In this document: positions 16,464-25,272 of the stretch, in pieces
How positions within the stretch are numbered: the first letter of the stretch is position 1
How the letters are laid out: each line of letters begins with the position of its first letter
Source of the DNA: Salinibacterium sp. TMP30
Lineage (GTDB): Bacteria > Actinomycetota > Actinomycetes > Actinomycetales > Microbacteriaceae
Assembly: GCF_038397785.1 (NCBI RefSeq)
Contig: NZ_CP151642.1
Location: 868,001-932,000 of the forward strand
DNA length: 64,000 nucleotides
Direction: 5' to 3'
The notes under the pieces: generated by a model
Database searches by the model: none
What the model saw: only the letters and a program-made list of their open reading frames with translations
What the model was told of the DNA's origin: nothing
Translations under genes and position numbers: made by a program

Positions 16464-17659
16464 CTGAGCGTTGCGACGTTGTTGTCGTTGGCGGCGGGCT
16501 CCTAGGATGCGTTCTCGCATGGATGTTAGCGCGCGAGGGCGCGGATGTTGTGTTGCTAGAGCGCGATCAGGTGAACCAGCATGCCTCTGGGCAAAATGCG
16601 GGCAGTCTGCACTTCCAGCTTGAGTACCGCATGGTCGAGGCAGGACTCGAGTCGGCGCGGCGAGCTGCTGAGGCTATGCCTTTACACCTTGATTCTGCGA
16701 GCCTCTGGGCCACGCTCGGTGATGAACTGGGCGAAAGTCTTGGCGTCATCCAAAATGGCGGATTAATGCTTGCAGAAAGCGCTGAGCAAGCAAAACTGCT
16801 TGAAGCGAAGTCCGACATCGAGCGCTCTTGGGGGCTCGATGTGCGGATGATGGACGGCGATGAGGTTCGGGCTATCGCTCCGTACCTCTCCGATACCGTC
16901 GTGGCTGCTGCATACTGCCCGATTGAGGGTAAGGCTGACACGCGAACTGCAGCACCAGCCCTTGCCAGAGGTGCAATGCGGCACGGAGCAAGAGTGCGGA
17001 CCAGAACCGCCGTGACAGCAATGAACCGCAAAGCGGGAGGATGGGCGGTGAGTACCGAAGAGCACGCCATCCACGGTCGCAGAAGCTCCAACATTGTACA
17101 CGCGGACTCGGTAGTAATCGCAGGTGGCGTGTGGACAACCGAACTGGGCGACATGGTTAGCGCGCACCTACCCACCATCGCTGTCGCACTCACCATGACG
17201 GTGACCGTGAAGGTGCCCAAGTTCATCCCTCATCTTGTCCAGCATGCCGGCGCGAAGCTCTCACTTAAGCAATCGGGGGACGGCAACATATTGATAGGTG
17301 GAGGATGGCCCGCACGGTTACTGAATACGCCCGAAGGCAAGCCGGACTTGTACTCGCGCCCCGAATTGCTTCGGAAGTCTGTCGCAGGCAATGCTCGTGC
17401 TGCATCTCGAGTCGTTCCTGCTGTCCAAAAGATTCCTGCGCTGAGGACATGGGTGGGGACCACCACACTTACACCAGACCAATTGCCACTTGTGGGACCC
17501 GTCCCCAATGCTCCGGGAATGTTCGTAGCCACGGGTGGCTCGGCGTTCACTCTCGGACCGAGCTTTGCCCGGGTGCTGACTGAACTAGTGCTTGGCCGAC
17601 CGCCAAGTATTGATCTCAGCCCTTACGATCCCAGCCGATATAGGAGCCAGAATGCCTAG
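16460..17659 (+). CDS. FAD-dependent amine oxidoreductase, DAO/DadA family; putative D-hydroxyproline dehydrogenase subunit
   Basis: This 399-residue protein has the FAD dinucleotide-binding motif VVVVGGGLLGCVLAWMLAREGADVVLLER at its N-terminus, a second FAD-contacting NAGSLHFQ, and the C-terminal GPVPNAPGMFVATGGSAFTLGPSFARVL of the glycine oxidase/D-amino-acid dehydrogenase group. With the next two genes it matches the three-part HcnABC-like dehydrogenases, in which this subunit oxidises the amine and passes electrons to the partner flavoprotein. It overlaps the small ferredoxin-like gene by eight bases, so the subunits are probably made together. Confidence 0.87.
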   Translation: MTERCDVVVVGGGLLGCVLAWMLAREGADVVLLERDQVNQHASGQNAGSLHFQLEYRMVEAGLESARRAAEAMPLHLDSASLWATLGDELGESLGVIQNGGLMLAESAEQAKLLEAKSDIERSWGLDVRMMDGDEVRAIAPYLSDTVVAAAYCPIEGKADTRTAAPALARGAMRHGARVRTRTAVTAMNRKAGGWAVSTEEHAIHGRRSSNIVHADSVVIAGGVWTTELGDMVSAHLPTIAVALTMTVTVKVPKFIPHLVQHAGAKLSLKQSGDGNILIGGGWPARLLNTPEGKPDLYSRPELLRKSVAGNARAASRVVPAVQKIPALRTWVGTTTLTPDQLPLVGPVPNAPGMFVATGGSAFTLGPSFARVLTELVLGRPPSIDLSPYDPSRYRSQNA

Positions 17660-17936
17660 AAGCACTCGCATACCGATAAAGCGTGGTGTCCCGGTCACTG
17701 TTAACTTTGAGGGCACGCCAGTCGAGTGCTGCCTCGGCGAGACAATTGCAGTTGCCTTATTGGCATCTGGCCACGACGAGTTCGGTACCACTCGAGATGG
17801 AGCTCCACGACAGCCACTGTGCAACATGGGTACCTGCTTCGACTGCGCAGTCACTGTCGACGGTGCCCCACTGGTGCGAGCTTGCCTGACACCGGTTGCC
17901 GACGGCATGGACGTGCGGCCGACAAGGGGAGTCTGA
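17652..17936 (+). CDS. Small [2Fe-2S] subunit of the dehydrogenase (HcnA-like, Fer2_4)
   Basis: This 94-residue protein has the Cys pattern C-N-M-G-T-C-F-D-C followed by a fourth Cys in RACLTPV, which would bind one [2Fe-2S] cluster. An earlier Cys pair in VECCLGETIAVALLASGHD is in the family's N-terminal strand. The ATG inside the end of the previous gene is chosen; a longer in-frame start would run far into that gene. The subunit would carry electrons between the two flavoproteins. Confidence 0.87.
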   Translation: MPRSTRIPIKRGVPVTVNFEGTPVECCLGETIAVALLASGHDEFGTTRDGAPRQPLCNMGTCFDCAVTVDGAPLVRACLTPVADGMDVRPTRGV

Positions 17937-17938
17937 AC

Positions 17939-19381
17939 GTGTACGACCTCGCAATTATTGGTGCTGGACCGGCAGGCATGGCAGCCGCGGTCACGGCGGC
18001 TGATCAGGGACTTTCGGTAGTGGTGTTCGATGAGCAGCAACGCGTTGGCGGCCAGATTTTCCGCCAGCCCCCAACCCAATTCACCGGTGCAAAGACGGTA
18101 TTTGGCGCTGGGTACGGGTGGGGACGTGAGCTGATCGGCCGCTCAGAGTCGAACATGAAGATCGCTTGGGAGTTCGGGACGACAGTTTTCGGGCTTTTGC
18201 GAGACCGCGTCGATGGCACTGTCTCCACGAGAGTTGCGGTGACTGGACCAAACGGTTCGAAAGCGGTGGCTGCGCGTCGAATAATAATTGCGACAGGTGC
18301 GTATGACATGCCGGTCGCCATCCCCGGCTGGACTCTCCCCGGAGTGATCATGGCAGGGGCAGTTCAGAGCCTATTGAAAAGCCAAAAATTGCTGAGTGCT
18401 CCCCGCCTAGTTCTGGCAGGTTCGCACCCGCTCTTGATCGTCGTAGCAGACCAGCTGCGTAAGGCTGGGGCAGATATTGCCGAGGTTGCGTTTGCGCGAG
18501 GTCTCCCCACCATGAGAGAGAGCATCGGATCCATCAGTGCGGTTCCAGGTCACGTTGGCCTCTTCGCTGAGACTGGAGTCGCGATCGCGCGGCTACTTTC
18601 TGCCGGGGTGAAAATCAGCACCAAAACGATTGTTACCGCAGCACTGGGCGATCGCCATGTTGGTGCCGTCGAACTCACAAAGGTGGACGCACAGTGGCAT
18701 GAAGTTGGCCGTACCCGACGCATCGAGACGTCAGCGCTCGTGCTTGGATACGGATTCCAGCCCTCCACTGAATTAGCACGGCAAGCGGGATGTGAGATGG
18801 TGTGGGACTCGCCAAAGGGCGGCTGGGTTGTTGCACACGACGAATTGATGCGCACGAGCGCTCCACAGGTTTATGTTGCAGGCGAGCCCACAGGAGTGGC
18901 AGGCGCCGAACAGTCGCGTGCTGAGGGCAGACTTGCGGCACTCGCAGTCGCTAAAGATCTGGCAGCCGAGGGTGTTGCCGGGCCTTATCCGTTGGCTGAT
19001 GGTGATCTTAGGGGCGCTCGCAGGGAGCTTCGGTACGCGCAGAAGTTCTCGGTGGTTGTGCAACGCTTGTTTGAACCTCAGCGCGAAGCGCTCTCAGCGT
19101 TGGCAACGCCTGAGACACAAGTGTGCAGGTGCGAGCTCGTCACGAAGGGCGCGATCTGCGAAACCCTTGACCGCAATCCCGAAATGTCGACCGCGAGCGC
19201 GGTCAAGCTTGAGTGCCGCAGCGGTATGGGCGCATGTCAAGGCAGGTATTGTGAGTCATCCGTCGCTGCACTGGTCGCCACGAAACGCCAGCGTTCAGTC
19301 TCAGACGTCGGATACTTTTCGGCGCACCTTCCCGTTAAACCGGTCCCGGTCGAGGCACTAACAATGCTCGACGGGGATTAG
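17939..19381 (+). CDS. FAD/NAD(P)-binding and BFD-like [2Fe-2S] subunit (HcnB-like)
   Basis: This 480-residue flavoprotein begins with LAIIGAGPAGMAAAVTAADQG. It has a second nucleotide-binding stretch (LVLAGSHPLLIVVADQLRKAGADIAEV) and ends with a BFD-like Cys domain (VCRCELVTKGAI ... CRSGMGACQGRYC). The GTG two bases after the preceding stop is selected because the flavin fold starts immediately. This is the usual alpha subunit of HcnABC-type dehydrogenases. It closes the operon of regulator, lyase and three dehydrogenase subunits. The epimerase and the semialdehyde dehydrogenase needed for a complete hydroxyproline route are not in the window. Confidence 0.87.
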   Translation: MYDLAIIGAGPAGMAAAVTAADQGLSVVVFDEQQRVGGQIFRQPPTQFTGAKTVFGAGYGWGRELIGRSESNMKIAWEFGTTVFGLLRDRVDGTVSTRVAVTGPNGSKAVAARRIIIATGAYDMPVAIPGWTLPGVIMAGAVQSLLKSQKLLSAPRLVLAGSHPLLIVVADQLRKAGADIAEVAFARGLPTMRESIGSISAVPGHVGLFAETGVAIARLLSAGVKISTKTIVTAALGDRHVGAVELTKVDAQWHEVGRTRRIETSALVLGYGFQPSTELARQAGCEMVWDSPKGGWVVAHDELMRTSAPQVYVAGEPTGVAGAEQSRAEGRLAALAVAKDLAAEGVAGPYPLADGDLRGARRELRYAQKFSVVVQRLFEPQREALSALATPETQVCRCELVTKGAICETLDRNPEMSTASAVKLECRSGMGACQGRYCESSVAALVATKRQRSVSDVGYFSAHLPVKPVPVEALTMLDGD

Positions 19382-19530
19382 TGCGTGTGGATGCAGCGAA
19401 AAGTTCTAGAACCCCACTTTCAAGCCGAGCCGCATTGGCAGCTCGAGATTCTTGGGGATTCCGGATATAGCGCAGCAGATTGACGTCGGCGAATTGCGCA
19501 GGCACGCGTCAGCCCTCAGTACAACTTTTG

Positions 19531-20052
19531 CTAGTTGCTGGCCGCTTTGTGCGCTGCGGAAATATCAAGGTAGTGGGTGGCGTTCTGACGCACGCCGGCG
19601 ATCTCTTCGTCGCTCAGTTCTCGGCGCACTTTTGCGGGCACGCCGGCGACGAGTGATCCGGGCGGCACGATGGTGCCTTCGAGCACGACAGCTCCTGCGG
19701 CGACGAGTGATCCGGTGCCGATGACGGCTCCGTTGAGCACTGTTGCGCTCATGCCGATCAGGCAGTCGTCTTCGACGGTGCAGCCGTGCAGCACGGCGCC
19801 GTGGCCGACGCTGACCCCTGAACCCACGGAGGTGGGGAATCCTTCGTCGCAGTGCACCGTGACGTTGTCTTGCAGGTTTGACCCTTCGCCGACGGTGATC
19901 GAGTCGACATCGCCCCGCAGAACGGCACCGTAGAAGATGCTTGCACGCTCACCAAGGGTGACCTGCCCAATCAGTGTTGCGTTGGGCGCGACGAAGGCGC
20001 TGTCAGAAACCTGGGGGGTGTGTCCGCTGATGGGCACGATAAGAGCTGTCAT
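19531..20052 (-). CDS. Gamma-carbonic anhydrase family protein (left-handed beta-helix)
   Basis: This 173-residue protein is a hexapeptide-repeat beta-helix (APNATLIGQVTLGERASIFYGAVLRGD and later turns). It keeps the metal-ligand histidines in TVHCDEGFP and VSVGHGAVLHG, so metal binding is plausible. Many such YrdA/PaaY-like proteins have no proven carbonic anhydrase activity. It stands alone on the minus strand. The 149 bases between it and the dehydrogenase operon hold no gene I can recognise. Confidence 0.88.
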   Translation of the reverse strand: MTALIVPISGHTPQVSDSAFVAPNATLIGQVTLGERASIFYGAVLRGDVDSITVGEGSNLQDNVTVHCDEGFPTSVGSGVSVGHGAVLHGCTVEDDCLIGMSATVLNGAVIGTGSLVAAGAVVLEGTIVPPGSLVAGVPAKVRRELSDEEIAGVRQNATHYLDISAAHKAASN

Positions 20053-20082
20053 GGTTCCACGCTAGCGCTCTTAGTGGTCACG

Positions 20083-20964
20083 TTACCGCGAGAAGCGTGA
20101 CGCGATCTCGATCAGCACACTTTCGTCGCCCGCATAGATTCCGTCTGCTCGGGGCCAGTGCCCAATCACGTCGGTGAAGCCGAGAGCTTCGGCGCGACCG
20201 ACAGCGTCATCCCACGCACCAACACTTTCGAGGCTGAACTGCGGTGCACCGTCGAGGTTGAGATAGCGATCAAGAGTGGCGGATGCTCGGTCAGCCTCGC
20301 CGAGGGTGTTGTCGAGGCGCTGCGACACGTCTGCTACCGCCTGCCACCACTCCTCAAGGGTGTCTGCGGTGCGGCCGAGGGTGAGCCAGCCGTCAGCGAG
20401 TTCGACGGCAAGCTTCAGCCCCCGGCGGCCTTCGGCGGCAACTACGAACGGCAAGCGCGGAGATCGTGCCGGGGCGCCGACCATCCGTGCATTCACTGCG
20501 GTGAACCAGTCGCCGCTGAAGCTGATGCCACCGCTGCCGGGCTCTTCGAAGCGAAGAAGTTCGTCGAGGCCGCGCACAAATTCTTCAAAACGGGCGTGGC
20601 GTTCGCGGGGGCTCAGTTCGGGAACCCCGAGCACGGTTGAATCAAATCCGGTGCCGCCCGAACCAACACCGAGCAAGAAACGACCACCGCTGACATCGTC
20701 AAGCGTTGCCAATTCTTTGGCGAAGGTGACGGGATGCCGAAAGTTGGGTGAGGCGACAAAAGTACCGAGCCCAATACGGCTGGTCACACTCGCGGCCGCC
20801 GTCAGTGTCGGAACAGTCGCATGCCACGGCTCATCGGCAAGGGACTTCCACGAGAGGTGATCGTAGGTCCACGCATGATCGAAGCCCAGTTCTTCGGCCT
20901 GGATCCAGCGATGTTTGGCTTCAGTCCAGGGCTGTTGGGGGAGGATTACGATGCCGTGTCTCAC
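20083..20964 (-). CDS. LLM-class, probably F420-dependent oxidoreductase
   Basis: This 293-residue luciferase-like TIM barrel has an N-terminal strand (GIVILPQQPWTEAKHRWIQAEELGFDHAWTYDH, in part), LATLDDVSGGRFLLGVGSGG and a C-terminal helix. These are typical of F420-using LLM enzymes of actinobacteria. It starts with GTG after an AGGG. The substrate is unknown. It is the first of two such genes in the window. Confidence 0.85.
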   Translation of the reverse strand: MRHGIVILPQQPWTEAKHRWIQAEELGFDHAWTYDHLSWKSLADEPWHATVPTLTAAASVTSRIGLGTFVASPNFRHPVTFAKELATLDDVSGGRFLLGVGSGGTGFDSTVLGVPELSPRERHARFEEFVRGLDELLRFEEPGSGGISFSGDWFTAVNARMVGAPARSPRLPFVVAAEGRRGLKLAVELADGWLTLGRTADTLEEWWQAVADVSQRLDNTLGEADRASATLDRYLNLDGAPQFSLESVGAWDDAVGRAEALGFTDVIGHWPRADGIYAGDESVLIEIASRFSR

Positions 20965-21057
20965 ACTCTCACCCTACTGTGGCGCGCTGTCAGCAAAAAA
21001 GGGCCGGGCGGGAACTGCAGATACCTCTGGGATGCGCAAGCCTCTAATAAGTGCAGA

Positions 21058-21093
21058 CGCGGAGCCGACGCCACAATCGTGATCAGCTCCGCG
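21058..21093 (-). terminator. Hairpin downstream of the DUF4352 gene
   Basis: CGCGGAGC and GCTCCGCG form an eight-base stem with a 20-base loop just after the minus-strand DUF4352 coding region, in the 151-base gap before the next minus-strand gene. A T-tract is absent, so efficiency is uncertain. Confidence 0.45.
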
Positions 21094-21115
21094 CCGACAG
21101 GCGACTCAGATCTTT

Positions 21116-21904
21116 CTATTTAGCGGCGAAGGTTACGCCCTCGCCGAAGAACAAGTCGGTGTTAAAGGTGACGGTGTCCAGACCGCTATCGGCGGGAACG
21201 TCAATGTACGCCGTGAATGCAACGGTCAGTCCGGGGTTGATTTCTTCGTACACATACCAGTCGCCGCTTTCGGTGCCGTAAACCCTCGAAGCGCCGTATT
21301 CAGCTTCACCTATGAATCCCTTTACCGCGCTCTCCGAAATCGCGACGGCTTCATTCGTGCCGTTAGTCATCGACATGCTTACTGCAACTAATGTTCCGCG
21401 GACTTCGGAAGCGAAGTATTCGTCGGGAGATGTTGCTCCCGGCGTGATGCTCACAAGCGTAATTTCGATCCCATCGTCCGTGGTGATGGTGTCTCCGATA
21501 CCGGCCGGGGCAGGAGCTTCTTCCTCTGCGGCGTCGCCTTCATCGGTGGTTGCATCAGACTCGGATACTGACGGTGCTTCGTTCAGGCTGTCGTTGACCG
21601 CTGTCGCAACGACTGCGATTCCGACGAAGATCGAGATTATCCAGAAGAGGAAGCTGAGGATGAGTGCGATCAGGGCGGTTGTCTTGCCTTGTCCCTTGCG
21701 AGTCAAAGCGACAATCGCGACGATGAAGGCGCCGAGGAGGACCACCCATGAGAAGCCGTTAGTCGCCGGAATGACCGCGAACAGGGCGCCGAGTACTGCG
21801 AGGCCGAGCGCCACGAGTCCAAGAGTATTGCGAGCCTTCTTCGCCGCTGCGGGCGGAGTCGTCGAGTCCGGGGTTGAATCGGGTGTGGTTTCGGGCATAG
21901 TCAT
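21116..21904 (-). CDS. DUF4352-domain membrane-anchored protein
   Basis: This 262-residue protein has a short Thr/Pro-rich N-terminus and two hydrophobic segments (LGLVALGLAVLGALFAVIP and TALIALILSFLFWIISIFVGIAVV), which leave the rest outside the membrane. An acidic Ser/Glu linker follows, then a beta-rich domain (DTITTDDGIEITLVSITPG ... GTLVAVSMSMTNGTNEAVAI) of the DUF4352 immunoglobulin-like type. The ATG nine bases after GGAGG is chosen; a 14-codon-longer start lies upstream of that site. The role is unknown, probably cell-surface. Confidence 0.8.
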   Translation of the reverse strand: MTMPETTPDSTPDSTTPPAAAKKARNTLGLVALGLAVLGALFAVIPATNGFSWVVLLGAFIVAIVALTRKGQGKTTALIALILSFLFWIISIFVGIAVVATAVNDSLNEAPSVSESDATTDEGDAAEEEAPAPAGIGDTITTDDGIEITLVSITPGATSPDEYFASEVRGTLVAVSMSMTNGTNEAVAISESAVKGFIGEAEYGASRVYGTESGDWYVYEEINPGLTVAFTAYIDVPADSGLDTVTFNTDLFFGEGVTFAAK

Positions 21905-22022
21905 ACTGTGGAGCCTCCGAGGATTTACTGTGAATTTCACGGCCACGATTGTGGCGAAGTGTCGTACAGGCTATGTTTACCGCCCGCAACCGACATTGTG
22001 AGTATGGCTCTAAACAAAACGG

Positions 22023-22075
22023 CGTGCAACAGTCTTCGAGGCCCCAGTTCGCGGCACTTCGCGAGCTGTTGCACG
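22023..22075. repeat. Ten-base inverted repeat upstream of ffh
   Basis: CGTGCAACAG and CTGTTGCACG are perfect inverted arms around a 33-base loop that itself contains TCGCG/CGCGA pairings. It lies in the 290-base gap between the DUF4352 gene and ffh, upstream of the presumed ffh promoter. It could be a terminator-like or regulatory stem. There is no SRP-RNA-like conserved loop in it. Confidence 0.5.
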
Positions 22076-22156
22076 TGGCTTGCCTCCATCGTTGGGCTGG
22101 ATTCTGCCGGCCATCGTCGGGAGGATCGCCGAAAGTCGCGTGAATAGGTAGAGGGG

Positions 22157-22185
22157 TTCAGACTCTGCCTGTCGCCGGATAAACT
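22157..22185 (+). promoter_or_regulatory. ffh: Candidate ffh promoter
   Basis: TTCAGA and TAAACT are separated by 17 bases, each matching four of six consensus positions. The ATG of ffh begins nine bases after the -10 box without a Shine-Dalgarno sequence, so the message is probably leaderless or nearly so. Confidence 0.45.
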
Positions 22186-22194
22186 GGTGTGATC

Positions 22195-23757
22195 ATGGCC
22201 ACTTTTGGAAATCTCACCGACCGCCTCGCGGATACGTTCAAGAACCTGCGCGGCAAGGGCAAGCTCAGCGAAGCGGATGTCGATCGCACGGTTCGCGAGA
22301 TTCGCCGTGCACTGCTCGATGCTGACGTTGCGCTCGAGGTCGTCAAGGATTTCACGGGTCGCGTTCGTGAGCGTGCCCTCGGTCATGAGGTGTCGCAGGC
22401 GTTGAACCCTGCCCAGCAGGTGGTCCAGATTGTCAATGACGAGCTGGTCACGATTCTGGGTGGCGAAGCCCGACGTATTGAGTTCGCTAAGAATCCGCCG
22501 ACGGTCATCATGCTTGCTGGTCTTCAGGGTGCAGGTAAGACAACTCTTGCCGGAAAGCTCTCCAAGTGGCTTGCCGCTGACGGTCACACTCCGCTGTTGG
22601 TCGCGGCCGACCTTCAGCGCCCCAACGCGGTAACCCAGCTTGAGGTGGTCGCCGGGCAGGCAGGTGTCGCGGTGTTCGCGCCCGAGCCGGGTAACGGCAA
22701 AGGCGACCCGGTCAAGGTGGCGAAGCAGGCGCTCAAGTTTGCCAAAGATAAGCAGCACGATGTCGTCATCATTGACACCGCTGGTCGTTTGGGTGTGGAT
22801 GCCGAACTCATGAAGCAGGCGGCCAACATCCGCAAGGCTGTCGACCCCGACGAAGTGCTCTTTGTCATTGATGCGATGATCGGTCAAGACGCGGTGAAGA
22901 CCGCGCGTGCCTTCCAAGAGGGTGTCGATTTCACGGGGGTCGTGCTGTCCAAGCTCGACGGTGATGCTCGTGGTGGCGCGGCACTATCGGTGGCCTCGAT
23001 TACGGGTCGCCCCATCATGTTTGCGTCCACAGGCGAGGGGCTCGACGACTTTGAGCCGTTCCACCCGGATCGCATGGCGAGCCGAATTCTCGATCTGGGA
23101 GACATCCTCACCCTTATTGAGCAGGCGCAGAAGACTTTCAACGAAGAAGAGTCACGCAAGGTTGCCGAAAAGTTTGCGACCGACTCGTTCACACTCGACG
23201 ACTTTCTTGAGCAGATGCAGCAGCTCAAGAACATGGGCTCGATCAAGAGCATGCTGGGCATGCTGCCCGGTGCTAAGGGAATGCGCGAGCAACTCGACAA
23301 CTTCGACGAGTCGGAGATTACGCGCACTGAGGCCATCATCCAGTCGATGACAAAGCAAGAGCGCACTGTGCCGAAACTGCTCAATGGCTCGCGTCGTGTG
23401 CGTATCGCTCGTGGTTCGGGAACGACCGTTACCGAAGTGAATGCTCTCGTGAATCGCTTTGAGCAGGCGGCGAAAATGATGAAAACTGTTGCGAAGGGTG
23501 GCACGCCACAGATTCCTGGCATGGGCCCCATTCCTGGCGGTCATGGCGGCAAGTCGGCAAAGAAGAACCAGAAGAAGAAGGGTTCCAAGTCGGGCAACCC
23601 GGCTAGGCGGGCGGCAGAAGAAGCAGCAAGCGCTCAGGGTGCTGGTGGGTCATCAGCGCCTGCGGGTTCTGGCTTCGGTCTCGGCGGGGCAAAGCCAGCT
23701 GCTGGTAGCCCTTCGCCCGAAGAGCTTGAGAGTCTGCAGAAGTTCCTTGGGCGTTAA
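22195..23757 (+). CDS. ffh: Signal recognition particle protein Ffh
   Basis: This 520-residue SRP54 GTPase has an N domain, G1 GLQGAGKTTLAGKLSKW, DTAGRLGVDAEL and SKLDGDARGGAAL, then the methionine-rich M domain (EQMQQLKNMGSIKSMLGMLPG ... RRVRIARGSGTTVTEVN). A Lys/Gly/Ala-rich tail ends it. It binds signal sequences and SRP RNA and delivers ribosomes to FtsY. The ATG of MATFGNLTDRL is the family start; a GTG two codons earlier is possible but less likely. The SRP RNA gene is not in the window. Confidence 0.97.
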   Translation: MATFGNLTDRLADTFKNLRGKGKLSEADVDRTVREIRRALLDADVALEVVKDFTGRVRERALGHEVSQALNPAQQVVQIVNDELVTILGGEARRIEFAKNPPTVIMLAGLQGAGKTTLAGKLSKWLAADGHTPLLVAADLQRPNAVTQLEVVAGQAGVAVFAPEPGNGKGDPVKVAKQALKFAKDKQHDVVIIDTAGRLGVDAELMKQAANIRKAVDPDEVLFVIDAMIGQDAVKTARAFQEGVDFTGVVLSKLDGDARGGAALSVASITGRPIMFASTGEGLDDFEPFHPDRMASRILDLGDILTLIEQAQKTFNEEESRKVAEKFATDSFTLDDFLEQMQQLKNMGSIKSMLGMLPGAKGMREQLDNFDESEITRTEAIIQSMTKQERTVPKLLNGSRRVRIARGSGTTVTEVNALVNRFEQAAKMMKTVAKGGTPQIPGMGPIPGGHGGKSAKKNQKKKGSKSGNPARRAAEEAASAQGAGGSSAPAGSGFGLGGAKPAAGSPSPEELESLQKFLGR

Positions 23758-23847
23758 CTGAGCCCGACCCGCTCTGCTGGTGGGGCGAATTCGCGCCGCG
23801 CTCCGTTAGGTTTTCTTCGTGTCACCGCGACGGGATACTGTGGAGCA

Positions 23848-24630
23848 ATGACTCAGAGCCGCCCCGTTCGTATTGCCGTTCAGCTTCAACCGCAGCATGC
23901 CGAGTATTCGGTCATCCGAGACCGTGTTCGCGAGCTTGAACAGGTGGGTGTCGATGTTCTCTTCAACTGGGATCATTTCTTCCCCCTCTATGGCGAGCCC
24001 GACGGCTTGCACTTTGAGGCATGGACAGAGCTCGCCTCGTGGGCTGAACTCACCAGCCGCGTAGAGTTCGGCACCCTCGTCAATTGCAACAGCTACCGCA
24101 ACCCCGACCTGCAGGCAGATATGGCTCGCACCCTTGACCACATCAGCGGTGGGCGTTTCATCTTCGGCACCGGCTCGGGGTGGTTCGAGCGCGACTACGA
24201 CGAATACGGCTACGAGTTCGGTACCGTGGGATCCAGATTGGATGCTCTTGCTGAGGCACTTCCGCGCATCGAGTCCCGCTGGGGCAAGTTGAACCCGGCG
24301 CCCACCCGCAAGATTCCTGTGCTGATCGGTGGTGGAGGAGAGAAGAAAACCCTCAAGCTGGTCGCCAAGCACGCAGACATTTGGCACAGCTTCGCCACCG
24401 GCGATGAGCTCGTGCACAAGATGAAGGTCTTGGCCGGTCACTGCGAGACTGTTGGCCGCGACATCAAAGAAATTGAGATCTCCAACGAGCTGCGCGATAA
24501 GAGCGTTGAAGACGCCGACAGCATGCGCGAGCAGGGCATCACGCTGTTCACGCTAGGAATCACCGGGCCCGACTATGACCTCACCAACGCTAAGCAGTGG
24601 CTGGCGTGGCGCGATTCGCAAAACGGATAA
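23848..24630 (+). CDS. LLM-class, F420-dependent oxidoreductase (second copy type)
   Basis: This 260-residue luciferase-like protein has VGVDVLFNWDHFFPLYGEPDG (in part), LDHISGGRFIFGTGSGWFERDYDEYGYEFGT (in part) and IPVLIGGGGEKKTLKLVAKHADIWH (in part). These are hallmarks of the F420-dependent actinobacterial LLM subfamily. It is not closely similar to the LLM protein at 20083-20964, so it is probably not a recent duplicate. It stands alone between ffh and rpsP. The substrate is unknown. Confidence 0.85.
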   Translation: MTQSRPVRIAVQLQPQHAEYSVIRDRVRELEQVGVDVLFNWDHFFPLYGEPDGLHFEAWTELASWAELTSRVEFGTLVNCNSYRNPDLQADMARTLDHISGGRFIFGTGSGWFERDYDEYGYEFGTVGSRLDALAEALPRIESRWGKLNPAPTRKIPVLIGGGGEKKTLKLVAKHADIWHSFATGDELVHKMKVLAGHCETVGRDIKEIEISNELRDKSVEDADSMREQGITLFTLGITGPDYDLTNAKQWLAWRDSQNG

Positions 24631-24822
24631 CGTCACGTCTTTGGGGCTTTCTTTGCTATCGGTTCCCGAAGCGCTCAAAACTCTGGCAGAATAGGCGGTT
24701 GAGTCCTTCGTAGCCCGACCCTCTAATCGGCACGAACGGAATCCACTAGAGCTTTTGTGCCGAGTGTGCCCCCACGCTCACGGCTAGCGGTTCGCCACCA
24801 AAACATTTAAATCAGGAGAATT

Positions 24823-25269
24823 GTGGCTGTAAAGATTCGTTTGAAGCGCATGGGCAAGATCCGTGCACCCTACTACCGCATCGTCGTTGCCGACTCGCGC
24901 ACCAAGCGCGATGGTCGTGTCATCGAAGAAATCGGAAAGTACCACCCCACCGAGGAGCCCTCGTTCATCGAGGTCGAGTCCGAGCGTGCACAGTACTGGT
25001 TGGGCGTTGGCGCGCAGCCAAGCCCCCAGGTTGAGGCAATCCTCAAGCTGACTGGCGACTGGGGCATCTTTAAGGGTGACAAGAACGCTAAGAGCACCGT
25101 CAAGGTGAAAGAAGCTAAGGCAGAGTTCCAGGCTGACGAAAAGAAGAAGCCTGTTCTCAAGCCCAAGACCGAGAAGGTTGAGCCTAAGGCTGAAGCAGCA
25201 CCCGTTGAAGCAGCAGCAGAAGCTCCCGTCGCAGACGAGACTCCTGCAGCTGACGCAGACAAGGCTTAG
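24823..25269 (+). CDS. rpsP: 30S ribosomal protein S16 with a C-terminal extension
   Basis: S16 occupies residues 1-85 ([26 protein letters not shown]). A tail of about 60 residues rich in Ala, Glu, Lys and Pro follows, as in many actinobacteria. The GTG start has AGGAGAA just upstream. It opens the rpsP-khpA-rimM-trmD operon, with gaps of 3, 3 and 16 bases. The 192 bases before it hold no gene; they should contain the promoter, but I could not define it. Confidence 0.97.
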   Translation: MAVKIRLKRMGKIRAPYYRIVVADSRTKRDGRVIEEIGKYHPTEEPSFIEVESERAQYWLGVGAQPSPQVEAILKLTGDWGIFKGDKNAKSTVKVKEAKAEFQADEKKKPVLKPKTEKVEPKAEAAPVEAAAEAPVADETPAADADKA

Positions 25270-25272
25270 CAG

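Noticed and set aside
21905-22194. Possible SRP RNA gene upstream of ffh
   Set aside because: The inverted repeat there lacks the conserved SRP apical loop (GGAAG...AGCA type) and the usual C/G-rich closing helix.
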